A stretch of 64,000 nt of DNA from Candidatus Dietzia intestinipullorum. Lineage in GTDB: Bacteria > Actinomycetota > Actinomycetes > Mycobacteriales > Mycobacteriaceae. The DNA lies in assembly GCA_019119635.1 (NCBI GenBank), contig DWWP01000058.1, positions 62,001-126,000 of the forward strand. Reading direction: 5' to 3'. Below the pieces are notes generated by a model. That model did no database searches. It had not been told where the DNA came from and saw nothing but the letters and a program-made list of their open reading frames with translations. Positions 27,441 through 35,352 of this stretch are shown piece after piece. Position numbers and translations under genes: made by a program. Within the stretch, counting starts at the first letter, position 1. Each line of letters begins with the position of its first letter.

Positions 27441-28019
27441 ATGAGATCCTCGACACCGCTGGCGGCCGGAGCCGTCCTCGCTTCCGCACTTCTGCTGGCC
27501 GCCTGCTCCGGTGACGGCGGGGGCGCCGGCGGGGAGACGGTCACCCAGGCCGTCACCTCGGAGGGCGGCCCCGCGCCCGCCGACGACACCGCGACGGCGC
27601 AGGACGACACCACCTCCGCCGACGCGGTGGATCCGCAGGCACAGGAGGATCCGGTGTTCGCCGCGATCGATGCTGCGCTGGACGCCTACCCGGGCGCGAT
27701 CGTCGTGGACGTCGACCGCGATGACGGAGAGACCTTCGACATCGACCTGGTGGTGGGCGACGAGCAGGTCGAGCTGGAGATCTCGGCCGACGGCGCCGTG
27801 CGCGAGGACGAGCGAGAAGGAGACGACGACGACGTCCGCGAGGCGCACGCGGTCACCGTGTCCGCGGCCGATGCCATCCGGCAGGCCCTCGACCAGCATC
27901 CGGGAGGAGTGCTGGACGAGCTCGAACTCGACGAGGACGACGGGGCCCTGCGCTGGGAGATCGACCTCGACGACGCGCAGCGCGGTGACCTGGCCGAGCT
28001 GGAGCTCCCCGCGACGTAG
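27441..28019 (+). CDS. PepSY-domain lipoprotein
   Basis: Secreted lipoprotein of 192 aa. The signal peptide ends with lipobox LAAC (Cys near residue 22). A low-complexity Gly/Thr/Asp linker follows, then two PepSY-like units, FAAIDAALDAYPGAIVVDVDRD and ADAIRQALDQHPGGVLDELELDED, each a helix plus two acidic strands. It is strongly acidic overall. PepSY modules are often inhibitory or regulatory domains in the cell envelope; a specific partner is not evident. It is unrelated in direction or spacing to the ChaA-like antiporter that follows, except for being upstream on the same strand. Confidence 0.8.
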   Translation: MRSSTPLAAGAVLASALLLAACSGDGGGAGGETVTQAVTSEGGPAPADDTATAQDDTTSADAVDPQAQEDPVFAAIDAALDAYPGAIVVDVDRDDGETFDIDLVVGDEQVELEISADGAVREDEREGDDDDVREAHAVTVSAADAIRQALDQHPGGVLDELELDEDDGALRWEIDLDDAQRGDLAELELPAT

Positions 28020-28147
28020 AGCGACCATCGGGTCGGTCGCGCGTCTCGGCTAGAGTGAGTGGACGCGCGCGGGATCCGCGTGCCGGTCGGGACGGCCCGG
28101 CTGCCTCTTCCTCGCCGGGGACGACCCCGGACCGGAGAAGATCATCC

Positions 28148-29299
28148 ATGTCTCACGATGCGCCGAGCCGGTTCGTCGAGCCGGCCGACATCGCTCGTAT
28201 CGCCCTCGGCTGGGGAGCCTTCGGCGCCCTCCTGCTCCTCGGTCCGCTGCTCGAACCGTCCGTGCCGTGGCTGGTGCTGGTGCTCGCCCTGGCCGTCATC
28301 GTCGGTGTGATCATCGTGTGCGCGTTCGGCGTGCTGAAGCAGGCCGAGGCACTCGCACGCCGCCTCGGGGATCCGTACGGGTCCCTGGTGCTGACGCTGT
28401 CGATCGTGCTGATCGAGGTGATCCTCATCGCCGCCGTGATGCTCGGGCCGGGGGAGAACGCCACCATCGCCCGCGACTCGGTGATGGCGGTATCGATGAT
28501 CATCATGAACCTGGTCATCGGCCTGGCACTGCTGGTGGGCGGTCTCCGCCACGGGGATCTACGGCACAACCGGACCGGTACCTCGGCCTACCTGTCGATG
28601 CTGATCGTCCTCGCCGCGCTCGCGTTCGGCCTCCCCGCGCTGATCGGTGAGGCCGGCTCGTACACGGTCGGCCAGGAGATCCCCGTCATCGTGCTGACCC
28701 TCGCGGTGTACGCGTTCTTCCTGTTCCGGCAGATGGGCGCGCAGGCAGACGACTTCCGTGAGGTCGATGAGCGACTGGTCGCGGCCGCCCCCACGAGGGA
28801 CGATGACGGCCGGTCGGCGCGGATCGGCGGGGTGCTCCGCGAGCACCGGGGCGAGGTCCTCACGCGGTTGGCGCTACTCGTGGTCACGGTGCTGCCGATC
28901 GTGCTGCTCTCGCACGACATGGCGGCCCTGCTCGACGACGGACTGGGCCGCCTCGGCGCCCCCGTCGCGCTGGCCGGGGTGCTCATCGCGATGATCGTGT
29001 TCCTGCCGGAGTCGCTCACCGCGGTCCGCGCCGCGCTCGGCGGCGAGGTCCAGCGGGTGAGCAATCTCTGTCACGGCGCGCTGGTCTCCACGGTCGGGCT
29101 GACGATCCCGGTCGTGCTGGTCATCGGGATGATGACGGGGCAGACGGTGGTCCTCGCCGAGTCGCCCGCGAACCTGCTCCTCCTCGCCGTCACCATGGTG
29201 CTCTCCGTGGCGACGTTCTCCGCGCGGAAGGTCACGGCGACGCACGGCGCCGTCCACCTGGTCGTGTTCGCCGCCTACGGCGTGGTGTTGTTCAGCTGA
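28148..29299 (+). CDS. ChaA-type calcium/sodium:proton antiporter
   Basis: Integral membrane antiporter of 383 aa in the CaCA family. About eleven hydrophobic segments are visible. The first conserved repeat region is GDPYGSLVLTLSIVLIEVILI, with its membrane-embedded Glu. The second repeat carries FLPESLTAVRAALGGEVQRVSN, with the matching Glu and Asn-rich region. These fit ChaA, which exports Ca2+ or Na+/K+ in exchange for protons. ATG 28148 has GGAG upstream; the 28055 start would add an Arg/Pro-rich stretch with no membrane segment. It is convergent with the esterase at 29310, leaving a 10-base gap. Confidence 0.88.
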   Translation: MSHDAPSRFVEPADIARIALGWGAFGALLLLGPLLEPSVPWLVLVLALAVIVGVIIVCAFGVLKQAEALARRLGDPYGSLVLTLSIVLIEVILIAAVMLGPGENATIARDSVMAVSMIIMNLVIGLALLVGGLRHGDLRHNRTGTSAYLSMLIVLAALAFGLPALIGEAGSYTVGQEIPVIVLTLAVYAFFLFRQMGAQADDFREVDERLVAAAPTRDDDGRSARIGGVLREHRGEVLTRLALLVVTVLPIVLLSHDMAALLDDGLGRLGAPVALAGVLIAMIVFLPESLTAVRAALGGEVQRVSNLCHGALVSTVGLTIPVVLVIGMMTGQTVVLAESPANLLLLAVTMVLSVATFSARKVTATHGAVHLVVFAAYGVVLFS

Positions 29300-29309
29300 T
29301 TCCCCGGGC

Positions 29310-30398
29310 TCAATAGGCCAGGCCCATGCGCAGCGCCCCGACCGCCTCGGACAGTGCGGCCCGGGCGAGGGGTGCGGCGCCCACTGCGTTGACGAACGGG
29401 TGGACCATGGCCGGATGGCGGCGCAGCGAGACGGTGACGCCGGCGTCGGCCATCCTCCGGGCGTACGCCTCGCCCTCGTCGCGCAACGGGTCGAAGCCGG
29501 CGGTCGCCACGTGCGCGGGCGGCAGGCCGGAGAGGTCCTCGGCGAGCAGGGGCGAGGCACGCGGGTCGAGGCGGTCCTCGTCCGACCGGATGTAGGTGCG
29601 CTCGTACCAGCCCATGGTGTCGGCGGTGAGGTAGAACCCCTCTTTGAACAGCTCGTAGGAGCGGGTCCGGGCCGACATGTCGGTGGCGGGGACGAAGAGC
29701 AGCTGGAAGTCGGGGGACCGCTCGCCCGCGCCCCGGGTCTGCTGACACACCACGGCCGCGAGGTTGCCGCCCGCGCTGTCGCCCCCGACCGCGATGCGGT
29801 TCGGGTCGACGCCGAGCGTCCGGGCGTGGTCGCGCACGTAGCGGAACGCCGCCAGCGCGTCGTCCACGGCGGTCGGGAAGAGGTGTTCGGGCGCCATGCG
29901 GTAGTCGACGCTGAGCACGTTGAGCCCGCCCGTGCGAGCGAGGTATCGGCAGGTGGAGTCGTGGGAGTCGATGCTGCCGAGCACCCAGCCGCCACCGTGG
30001 AAGTAGATCAGGACGGGCAGCTCCTCGTCGTCGTCCGGGCGGTACCACCGCGCGTTCAGATCGGCCGACGCGGCGTCGTCGCCGAGAGGCAGTACCACGT
30101 CCCGCACCGAGGCGAGCTGAACCGGGGTGCCGGCGACGTGGAACGAGGACCGCTCGAGCGCGGTCCTCGCCCGGGCGACCGTCATGTCCTCGTACTCGCC
30201 CTCCGACAGGAGCCCGATCATCCGCAGGCCCAGTTGGAAATGGGGGTCGAGTCGCTGCCCGTCGACCACGGTCGGCGTGCCGGCCGCCAGCCGGATCGCG
30301 GTAGAGGGCACGGAACCGGCGGCGGTCATGGCGCCCCGCGTGAGGCGATCGCGGACCGACGGAATGAAGGCGCGGTGACCGGAGACGGGGGAGTTCAT
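29310..30398 (-). CDS. Alpha/beta hydrolase, hormone-sensitive lipase family
   Basis: Esterase/lipase of 362 aa. The HGGG oxyanion motif (YFHGGGWVLGS) and nucleophile elbow GDSAGGN are typical of the HSL/bacterial type IV family. DPLRDEGEAYARRM supplies the acid and HPFVN a plausible catalytic His. There is no signal peptide, so it is likely cytoplasmic and acts on short or medium-chain esters. The start region (CACAAT 7 bases before the ATG) fits a leaderless transcript. It is divergent from the beta-lactamase-family gene. A longer frame to 30860 is an antisense shadow. Confidence 0.9.
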   Translation of the reverse strand: MNSPVSGHRAFIPSVRDRLTRGAMTAAGSVPSTAIRLAAGTPTVVDGQRLDPHFQLGLRMIGLLSEGEYEDMTVARARTALERSSFHVAGTPVQLASVRDVVLPLGDDAASADLNARWYRPDDDEELPVLIYFHGGGWVLGSIDSHDSTCRYLARTGGLNVLSVDYRMAPEHLFPTAVDDALAAFRYVRDHARTLGVDPNRIAVGGDSAGGNLAAVVCQQTRGAGERSPDFQLLFVPATDMSARTRSYELFKEGFYLTADTMGWYERTYIRSDEDRLDPRASPLLAEDLSGLPPAHVATAGFDPLRDEGEAYARRMADAGVTVSLRRHPAMVHPFVNAVGAAPLARAALSEAVGALRMGLAY

Positions 30399-30405
30399 GC
30401 GGGCC

Positions 30406-30411
30406 ATTGTG
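30406..30411 (-). promoter_or_regulatory. -10 element of the HSL-family hydrolase, leaderless type
   Basis: On the - strand CACAAT ends 7 bases before ATG 30398, with no ribosome site between. Confidence 0.4.
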
Positions 30412-30534
30412 CCCTGTGGTGTCGCCGCCCATCCCGGGATCGTCCGGGCCGGGCGCGGGCGGTCCGGTGGTCTGGGAGACTGGACGTACGCACCGGGGCC
30501 CGCCGTGCGAGGTCTGGATCCGGGGAGGAAACCG

Positions 30535-31410
30535 ATGTCCGAGCAGTTCGACCAGCAGAGGATCGACGCGGCGCTCGCCGGCGTCGACGACTGGCCGGTG
30601 GACAACGTCTCGGCCGCGGTCGTCGGACCCGGCGGTGTGGTCTCCACGCGCGGCGACGACCACCGCGTGTACCGGTTGGCCTCGGTGACCAAGCCGATCG
30701 TCGCGGTGGCCGCGCTGATCGCGGTCGAGGAGGAGGCGATCTCCCTCGACGAGCCGGCCGGGCCGGAGGGCTCGACCGTCCGCCACCTGCTCGCGCACGC
30801 CTCGGGGTTGGACTTCGCGGACCGCGACAAGGTCCGCGCCGCGCCCGGGGAGAGGCGCATCTACTCGTCGGCCGGGTTCGAGGTACTGGCCGACCACATC
30901 GCGGACGCGACCGGGATCCCGTTCCCCGACTACCTGCACGAGGCCGTCTGTGTGCCGCTGGGGCTGGACTCGATCGTGCTCGAGGGATCGGCCGGCCACG
31001 GCGCGTCGGGCAGCCTGGCGGATCTCGCGGTGTTCGCGGGGGAGCTGGTCGCCCCGCGGCTGCTGTCCGCCGAGACGGTGGCCGAGGCCGTGACCGAGCA
31101 GTTCCGCGGGCTCGACGGCATCGTGCCCGGCTACGGGATGCACAAGCCGTGCCCGTGGGGCCTGGGGATGGAGTTGCGCGACGCCAAGCATCCGCACTGG
31201 ACCGGCCAGCACAATTCGCCCGCGACCTTCGGCCACTTCGGTCAGTCGGGGACGCTGCTGTGGGTCGAGCCGGAGATCGACACGGCCCTGGTGGTGCTCA
31301 CGGACCGCGACTTCGGCGACTGGGCCAAGCCGCTGTGGCCGGCCCTGTCCGACGCGGTCGTGGACGCCGCCACCCGCCGGATGCGCGAGGACGACGCGCT
31401 GGGCGGCTGA
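30535..31410 (+). CDS. Beta-lactamase/class C family serine hydrolase, cytoplasmic
   Basis: Protein of 291 aa with a compact beta-lactamase fold. SVTK (Ser50-Lys53) is the SxxK motif, YSS (in RRIYSSAGFEVLADHI) the Y-x-N equivalent and HFGQSGT the HxG/KTG equivalent. This set fits class C-related esterases and peptidases of the EstB/CubicO group. No signal peptide is seen, so it is not a secreted beta-lactamase. ATG 30535 has GGGGAGGA at ideal spacing; the frame upstream runs through the divergent promoter. The natural substrate is unknown. Confidence 0.85.
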   Translation: MSEQFDQQRIDAALAGVDDWPVDNVSAAVVGPGGVVSTRGDDHRVYRLASVTKPIVAVAALIAVEEEAISLDEPAGPEGSTVRHLLAHASGLDFADRDKVRAAPGERRIYSSAGFEVLADHIADATGIPFPDYLHEAVCVPLGLDSIVLEGSAGHGASGSLADLAVFAGELVAPRLLSAETVAEAVTEQFRGLDGIVPGYGMHKPCPWGLGMELRDAKHPHWTGQHNSPATFGHFGQSGTLLWVEPEIDTALVVLTDRDFGDWAKPLWPALSDAVVDAATRRMREDDALGG

Positions 31411-31632
31411 CCGCCCGCGCGTCCCCGCAACTCACAGCCTGGCGACACGCCGGTGCGGCCGCGCATCGGCGGAACGCCCCTGCTGTAGCTTTGCTGAGAA
31501 TCCAGAAGTGTCACTGGTGTAGTTCGATCACTTGAGGCACAGTGGTATTCAACAACCACATAGGAACCATCGTTCACACGAATGCATGAGGTCGTTGGGG
31601 AAGACGTCCCTCAGTGATTCGGGAGTGAAACG
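31411..31632. promoter_or_regulatory. AT-richer intergenic leader before the DUF3145 gene
   Basis: The stretch of 222 bases holds no gene. It is clearly less GC-rich than its surroundings, with direct and inverted motifs such as GTGGT...ACCAC (31541-31558) and repeated CACTGG/CACAGTGG words. A GGGAG ribosome site lies near 31622. This is probably the promoter and leader of the following gene; I could not assign -35/-10 with confidence. Confidence 0.4.
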
Positions 31633-32142
31633 ATGTCTGATCTGAATAATTTCGCGGACACGACGACCGGCGTGGTGTTCATCCATGCCGCGCCGACCGC
31701 GTTGTGCCCTCACGTCGAGTGGGCTCTCGCGAGCACACTCGACGCGACCTCTGCTATGCGCTGGGAGGACCAGCCGGCCCAGCCGGGCGCCCGTAAGGCG
31801 ATCGTCGACTGGATCGGTCCGGTCGGTACCGGCGCACGTCTGGCCGACTCGCTGGGCAAGTGGTCCATGTTGGCCTTCGAGGTCACCGAGGACCCGAGCG
31901 AACTCGTCGACGGCGAACGCTTCTCGCACACCCCCGAGCTCGGCATGTGGCGTGGCCAGACCGGCGCCAGCGGCGACGTGGTGGTGGCGGAGAACCGCCT
32001 GCGCCATCTGATGTCCGCCGGGCCGGCAGCCTTCCACTCCGCCATGGAGGACGAGCTGGGTACCGCGTGGGACCGGGCACTCGAGCCGCTGCGCGGGCAC
32101 CCCGCCGCCGCCGAGGTCACCTGGCTCTCCCGCGTCGGCTGA
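31633..32142 (+). CDS. DUF3145 family protein
   Basis: Conserved actinobacterial protein of 169 aa, recognised as DUF3145 by the sequence GVVFIHAAPTALCPHVEWAL and the later RFSHTPELGMWRGQTGASGD. Function is unknown. It looks soluble, with no membrane segment or signal. It is convergent with accD6 across a perfect palindrome that acts as a shared terminator. The ATG at 31633 follows GGGAGTGAAACG, a fair ribosome site. The family is limited to actinobacteria to my knowledge, and no catalytic motif is obvious. Confidence 0.8.
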   Translation: MSDLNNFADTTTGVVFIHAAPTALCPHVEWALASTLDATSAMRWEDQPAQPGARKAIVDWIGPVGTGARLADSLGKWSMLAFEVTEDPSELVDGERFSHTPELGMWRGQTGASGDVVVAENRLRHLMSAGPAAFHSAMEDELGTAWDRALEPLRGHPAAAEVTWLSRVG

Positions 32143-32170
32143 GCGGAGGCCCGCCCGCTCCCGGATCACC

Positions 32171-32214
32171 ACGAGTAGAGCCCGCACCCTCGCGAGGGTG
32201 CGGGCTCTACTCGT
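32171..32214. terminator. Perfect 44-base palindrome, bidirectional terminator
   Basis: The arms 32171-32192 and 32193-32214 (ACGAGTAGAGCCCGCACCCT...) are exact reverse complements, with no spacer. The element lies between the convergent DUF3145 gene (ends 32142) and accD6 (ends 32223). There is no T tract. Confidence 0.85.
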
Positions 32215-32222
32215 GTCAGGGC

Positions 32223-33659
32223 CTACAGGGGGATGTTCTTGTGATCGCCCCGCGCGTGCGCGGCGCCGTCCAGCGCGCCCACCAGTCGACGACGGGTGTC
32301 GGTGGGCTCGATGACCTCGTCCACCACACCGATGGACACCGCCCGGCCCACGCCGCCGGCGATCGCGGCGTGCTCGTCGGCCAGTCGGTCGTGCAGGGCC
32401 TCGCGCTCGTCCTCGGGCGCGGCGGCGAGAGTGCGCTTGTGCAGGATGCCGACGGCGGCCTTGGCCCCCATGACGGCGACCTCGGCGTCCGGCCACGCGA
32501 ACACCGCGGAGGCACCCAGTGCGCGCGAGTTCATCGCGATGTAGGCGCCGCCGTAGATCTTGCGGGTCACCAGCGTGACGCGGGCGACCGAGGCCTCGGC
32601 GAACGCGTGCAGCAGCTTGGCGCCGCGGCGGACCACGCCCTCCCATTCCTGCGACACCCCGGGGAGGTAGCCGGGGACGTCGACGACGACGAGGAGCGGG
32701 ACGCCGAAGGCGTCGCAGAGCCGCACGAAGCGTGAGGCCTTCTCGGCCGACTCGGAATTGAGGCAGCCGCCGAGCCGCAGCGGGTTGTTGGCGATCACGC
32801 CCACGGTCCGGCCGGCCATCCGGCCGAAACCGACCACGATGCTCGGTGCCCACTTGGCCTGGAGTTCCTCGAAGGTGCTGCTGCCGTCCAGCTCGCAGGA
32901 GTCGAGGATCCCGTGCACGAGCGGGCGGACGTCGTACGCCCGCCTGGGCGAGTCGGGGAGCAGGCCTGCGAGATCGGTCTGATCGGCTTCGACTGCCCCG
33001 GTGTCGAAGTCGCCCTGCGCGGACAGCAGGGTGACGAGACGGCGGGCCCGGTTCAGCGCGTCGCGCTCGTCGTCGGCGGCGATGTGGCAGACGCCCGACT
33101 TGCGGTGGTGCGCCTCCTGGCCGCCCAGTCCCTCCATGTCGACGTGTTCTCCGGTCACGGAGCGGACGACGTCGGGGCCGGTGACGAAGATCTTGCCCGT
33201 CGGGGCCATGATCACGACGTCCGTGAGCGCCGGGCCGTAGGCGGCTCCGCCGGCGGCGGGGCCGAGCACCACGGAGATCTGGGGGACCCGGCCCGAGGCG
33301 CGGACCATGGCCTCGAAGACGGTGCCCACGGCGTGGAGCGCCTCGACGCCCTCGGCGAGGCGCGCGCCCCCCGAGTGCCAGACACCCACGACGGGCACGT
33401 CCTGTTCGATAGCGACGTCGATCGCGTGGACGATGTGGCGGCAGCCGTCGAGGCCCATGGCGCCACCCATGACGGTGGCGTCCGTGGCGTACGCGACGGT
33501 GGGCACGCCGTCAATCTGCCCGCGGGCCGCGAGGGCACCCGACGCGTCGGGCTCGGTGAGGAACTCCAGGGACGCCGGGTCGAAGAGGTTCTCGAGTCGC
33601 GCGACGGGGTCACGCGGGTCGATCTGGGTGTTCTGGTCCACGGTGGTGGTGATGGTCAT
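32223..33659 (-). CDS. accD6: Acyl-CoA carboxylase carboxyltransferase (beta) subunit AccD6
   Basis: Biotin-dependent carboxyltransferase beta subunit (478 aa) that transfers CO2 from biotin to acetyl/propionyl-CoA to supply malonyl-CoA. Both crotonase-like halves are present. The N-terminal half has HSGGARLAEG and GPAAGGAAYGPALTD. The C-terminal half has PLLVVVDVPGYLPG and KIYGGAYIAMNSRALGA. It closes the mabR-fabD-acpM-accD6 series, as in M. tuberculosis where AccD6 feeds FAS-II. ATG 33659 gives the expected N-terminus (MTITTTVDQNTQIDPRDPV). A 255-base gap separates it from acpM, where kasA and kasB would lie in mycobacteria. Confidence 0.94.
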   Translation of the reverse strand: MTITTTVDQNTQIDPRDPVARLENLFDPASLEFLTEPDASGALAARGQIDGVPTVAYATDATVMGGAMGLDGCRHIVHAIDVAIEQDVPVVGVWHSGGARLAEGVEALHAVGTVFEAMVRASGRVPQISVVLGPAAGGAAYGPALTDVVIMAPTGKIFVTGPDVVRSVTGEHVDMEGLGGQEAHHRKSGVCHIAADDERDALNRARRLVTLLSAQGDFDTGAVEADQTDLAGLLPDSPRRAYDVRPLVHGILDSCELDGSSTFEELQAKWAPSIVVGFGRMAGRTVGVIANNPLRLGGCLNSESAEKASRFVRLCDAFGVPLLVVVDVPGYLPGVSQEWEGVVRRGAKLLHAFAEASVARVTLVTRKIYGGAYIAMNSRALGASAVFAWPDAEVAVMGAKAAVGILHKRTLAAAPEDEREALHDRLADEHAAIAGGVGRAVSIGVVDEVIEPTDTRRRLVGALDGAAHARGDHKNIPL

Positions 33660-33914
33660 TGCAGTGCAGTCCTTTCCGTGCCGCTCGTCCGTGTGAGGAC
33701 GGTGCGGTCTGATGGACCCCCGGACTGGCTGTGGCGCGGTACGCGCCGGACCGGGACCCCCGTCCCGGGCCGTGCGCCCCGCCTGGTACTCCCACCACGG
33801 GCGGGAGGTCGTGCGGCTGTCGCCCCGCATTCGGGGGAGGACGCGGGCTCGTGGTGCACCGACCGCACCGTGAGCCCTGGTGTCGCGTCCCCGCCCGTCA
33901 CGCGGAGCGGGTCG
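33660..33914. other. Gap where kasA/kasB are expected, with two GC hairpins
   Basis: I see no coding sequence and no ketosynthase remnant on either strand in these 255 bases. Two hairpins occur side by side: GGCGCG-GTA-CGCGCC (33733-33747) and CCGGGAC-CCCC-GTCCCGG (33751-33768). They could attenuate transcription between acpM and accD6. Confidence 0.6.
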
Positions 33915-34166
33915 TCAGCTCTTGTCGATCTTCTGAATGTAGTCGACCGCATCCTGCACGGTACGCAACTTGGCGAGGTCCTCGTCGGGGATCTCCACCC
34001 CGTAGCGGTCCTCGGTCTGGACGGCGATCTCCACCATGGAGAGCGAATCGATGTCGAGGTCGTCGACGAACGACTTCTCCGGGGTGACCTCGGAGGGCTC
34101 GATCCCGGTGACCTCCTCGACGATCTCTGCGAGTCCCGTGATGATCTCGGCCTCGGTGCGCGCCAT
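33915..34166 (-). CDS. acpM: Acyl carrier protein AcpM-like
   Basis: Acyl carrier protein of 83 aa that holds growing acyl chains on a 4-phosphopantetheine arm. The attachment Ser41 lies in DDLDIDSLSMVEIA. The helical acidic pattern is typical. M. tuberculosis AcpM has a C-terminal extension of roughly 30 residues; this protein ends straight after the ACP fold (YIQKIDKS), so it is the plain form. It is 104 bases downstream of fabD, with a hairpin in between (34232-34254). GGAAGGAA precedes the ATG. Confidence 0.93.
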   Translation of the reverse strand: MARTEAEIITGLAEIVEEVTGIEPSEVTPEKSFVDDLDIDSLSMVEIAVQTEDRYGVEIPDEDLAKLRTVQDAVDYIQKIDKS

Positions 34167-34231
34167 GCGTGTTCCTTCCTGTTCCTACTGTGGCCGTGTC
34201 CTTCTCGGACGCGGGGTTCCGGTCATGACAC

Positions 34232-34254
34232 GGCCGCCGGTGGGCCCGGCGGCC
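34232..34254 (-). terminator. Hairpin between fabD and acpM
   Basis: GGCCGCCGG-TGGGC-CCGGCGGCC: a perfect 9-base stem with a 5-base loop. It has no T tract. It may reduce read-through, or adjust the fabD to acpM message ratio. Confidence 0.5.
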
Positions 34255-34270
34255 ATGGGTGGGGACGGCT

Positions 34271-35197
34271 CTACGCGCCGCTGAGTGAGGGGACCGAGAC
34301 CATGGCGGTCTCGAGGTCCTCGGGGGTGGTGATGCCGTGCCGGTCGACCTCGCGCATCATGCGCTTGGCCAGGCCGACGAGGGCTCCGGACGGCGGGAGC
34401 TCGACAAAGGCGTCCACGCCGAGCTTGAGCATGGTCTGGGTGCACAGGTCCCACCGGACGGGATGGGTGATCTGCGAGACGACGCGGTCCAGCGCGTCCC
34501 GTCCGGAGGTGACCACGTTTCCGTCCGCGTTGGACAGCAGGGTCAGCTCCGGGTCGTTGACGTCCACGGAGTCCGCGAGCGGGCGGAACTCCTCGACCGC
34601 GGGCTCCATGTGCGAGGTGTGGAACGCGCCGGCCACCTCGAGGCGCCGGAGCCGGGCGCGGCCGGGCGGGTTCTGCTCGAGCGCGTCGCAGGCCTCCAGC
34701 GGTCCGGCGGCGACGATCTGTCCGGCGCCGTTGCGGTTGGCGGGCACGAGCCCGGCACCGTCCAGGGCGAGCAGGACGTCGGCTTCGAGGCCACCGAGGA
34801 CCGCGATCATCCCGGTGGGCCTGGCGGCGCACGCCCGCGACATGGCGGCACCACGCGCGGCGGCCAGGCGCAGCGCGTCGGGCTCCGAGATCACGCCGGC
34901 GACCGCCAGTGCTGCGAGCTCGCCGATGGAGTGGCCGGCGACCACCGTGTCCGACGGGATCTGGCCGCGCCGTCGGAGTTCGGCGGCACCGAGCAGTGCG
35001 GAGGCCACGACGAGTGGCTGCGTCACCGCCGTGTCGGTGATCTCCTGCAGGGTCGCGGTGGTGCCGAGGCGCTCGAGATCCAGTCCGCTGGCCGCGGACC
35101 AGTCCTCGAGACGGGCCGAGGCGCCGGGGAGCTCGAGCCACGGCGCGAGCATGCCGGCTTTCTGGGACCCTTGTCCGGGGGAGGTAAGGCAAAGCAC
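34271..35197 (-). CDS. fabD: Malonyl-CoA:ACP transacylase FabD
   Basis: FabD (308 aa) loads malonate from CoA onto ACP. The N-terminal SPGQGSQKAGM motif, the nucleophile in GHSIGELAALA, and the Arg and His (FHTSHM) of the active site are present. I chose GTG 35197 because it gives VLCLTSPGQGSQ, aligned with the short start of mycobacterial FabD; the frame to 35257 adds a Cys/Arg-rich stretch. TGATACT directly before the GTG may be a promoter element, but its spacing is tight. A MabR-type operator lies at 35264-35284. It follows mabR by 155 bases on the same strand. Confidence 0.93.
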   Translation of the reverse strand: MLCLTSPGQGSQKAGMLAPWLELPGASARLEDWSAASGLDLERLGTTATLQEITDTAVTQPLVVASALLGAAELRRRGQIPSDTVVAGHSIGELAALAVAGVISEPDALRLAAARGAAMSRACAARPTGMIAVLGGLEADVLLALDGAGLVPANRNGAGQIVAAGPLEACDALEQNPPGRARLRRLEVAGAFHTSHMEPAVEEFRPLADSVDVNDPELTLLSNADGNVVTSGRDALDRVVSQITHPVRWDLCTQTMLKLGVDAFVELPPSGALVGLAKRMMREVDRHGITTPEDLETAMVSVPSLSGA

Positions 35198-35263
35198 GAG
35201 TATCAGACAACACTCCCGGGGCCGCTTCGGTAGATGTTCTCGAAGCCAGAAACTCACGCCGGA

Positions 35264-35284
35264 TTTTGTAGGGTTCCCACAAAA
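35264..35284. promoter_or_regulatory. MabR-type operator upstream of fabD
   Basis: TTTTGT-AGGGTTCCC-ACAAAA is an exact TTTTGT-N9-ACAAAA inverted repeat. As I recall, this is the motif reported for MabR at the mycobacterial fasII promoter. It lies 67 bases upstream of the fabD start and just after mabR itself. Confidence 0.8.
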
Positions 35285-35352
35285 GCCGAGTTGGCTAGCC
35301 GTCCATCTGTCGCCGAATGGATTTCGTTACACGGTGTGACGCGTGTGACAAT

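Noticed and set aside
29400-31535. 711-residue + strand frame opposite the HSL-family hydrolase
   Set aside because: It overlaps two recognised genes in other frames and has no recognisable domain.
33656-33952. Open frame on the - strand in the acpM-accD6 gap as a kasA remnant
   Set aside because: The 98-residue translation is Arg/Pro/Thr-rich, shows no ketosynthase motif (no active-site Cys, no GGHNVA-like end) and looks like a random high-GC frame.
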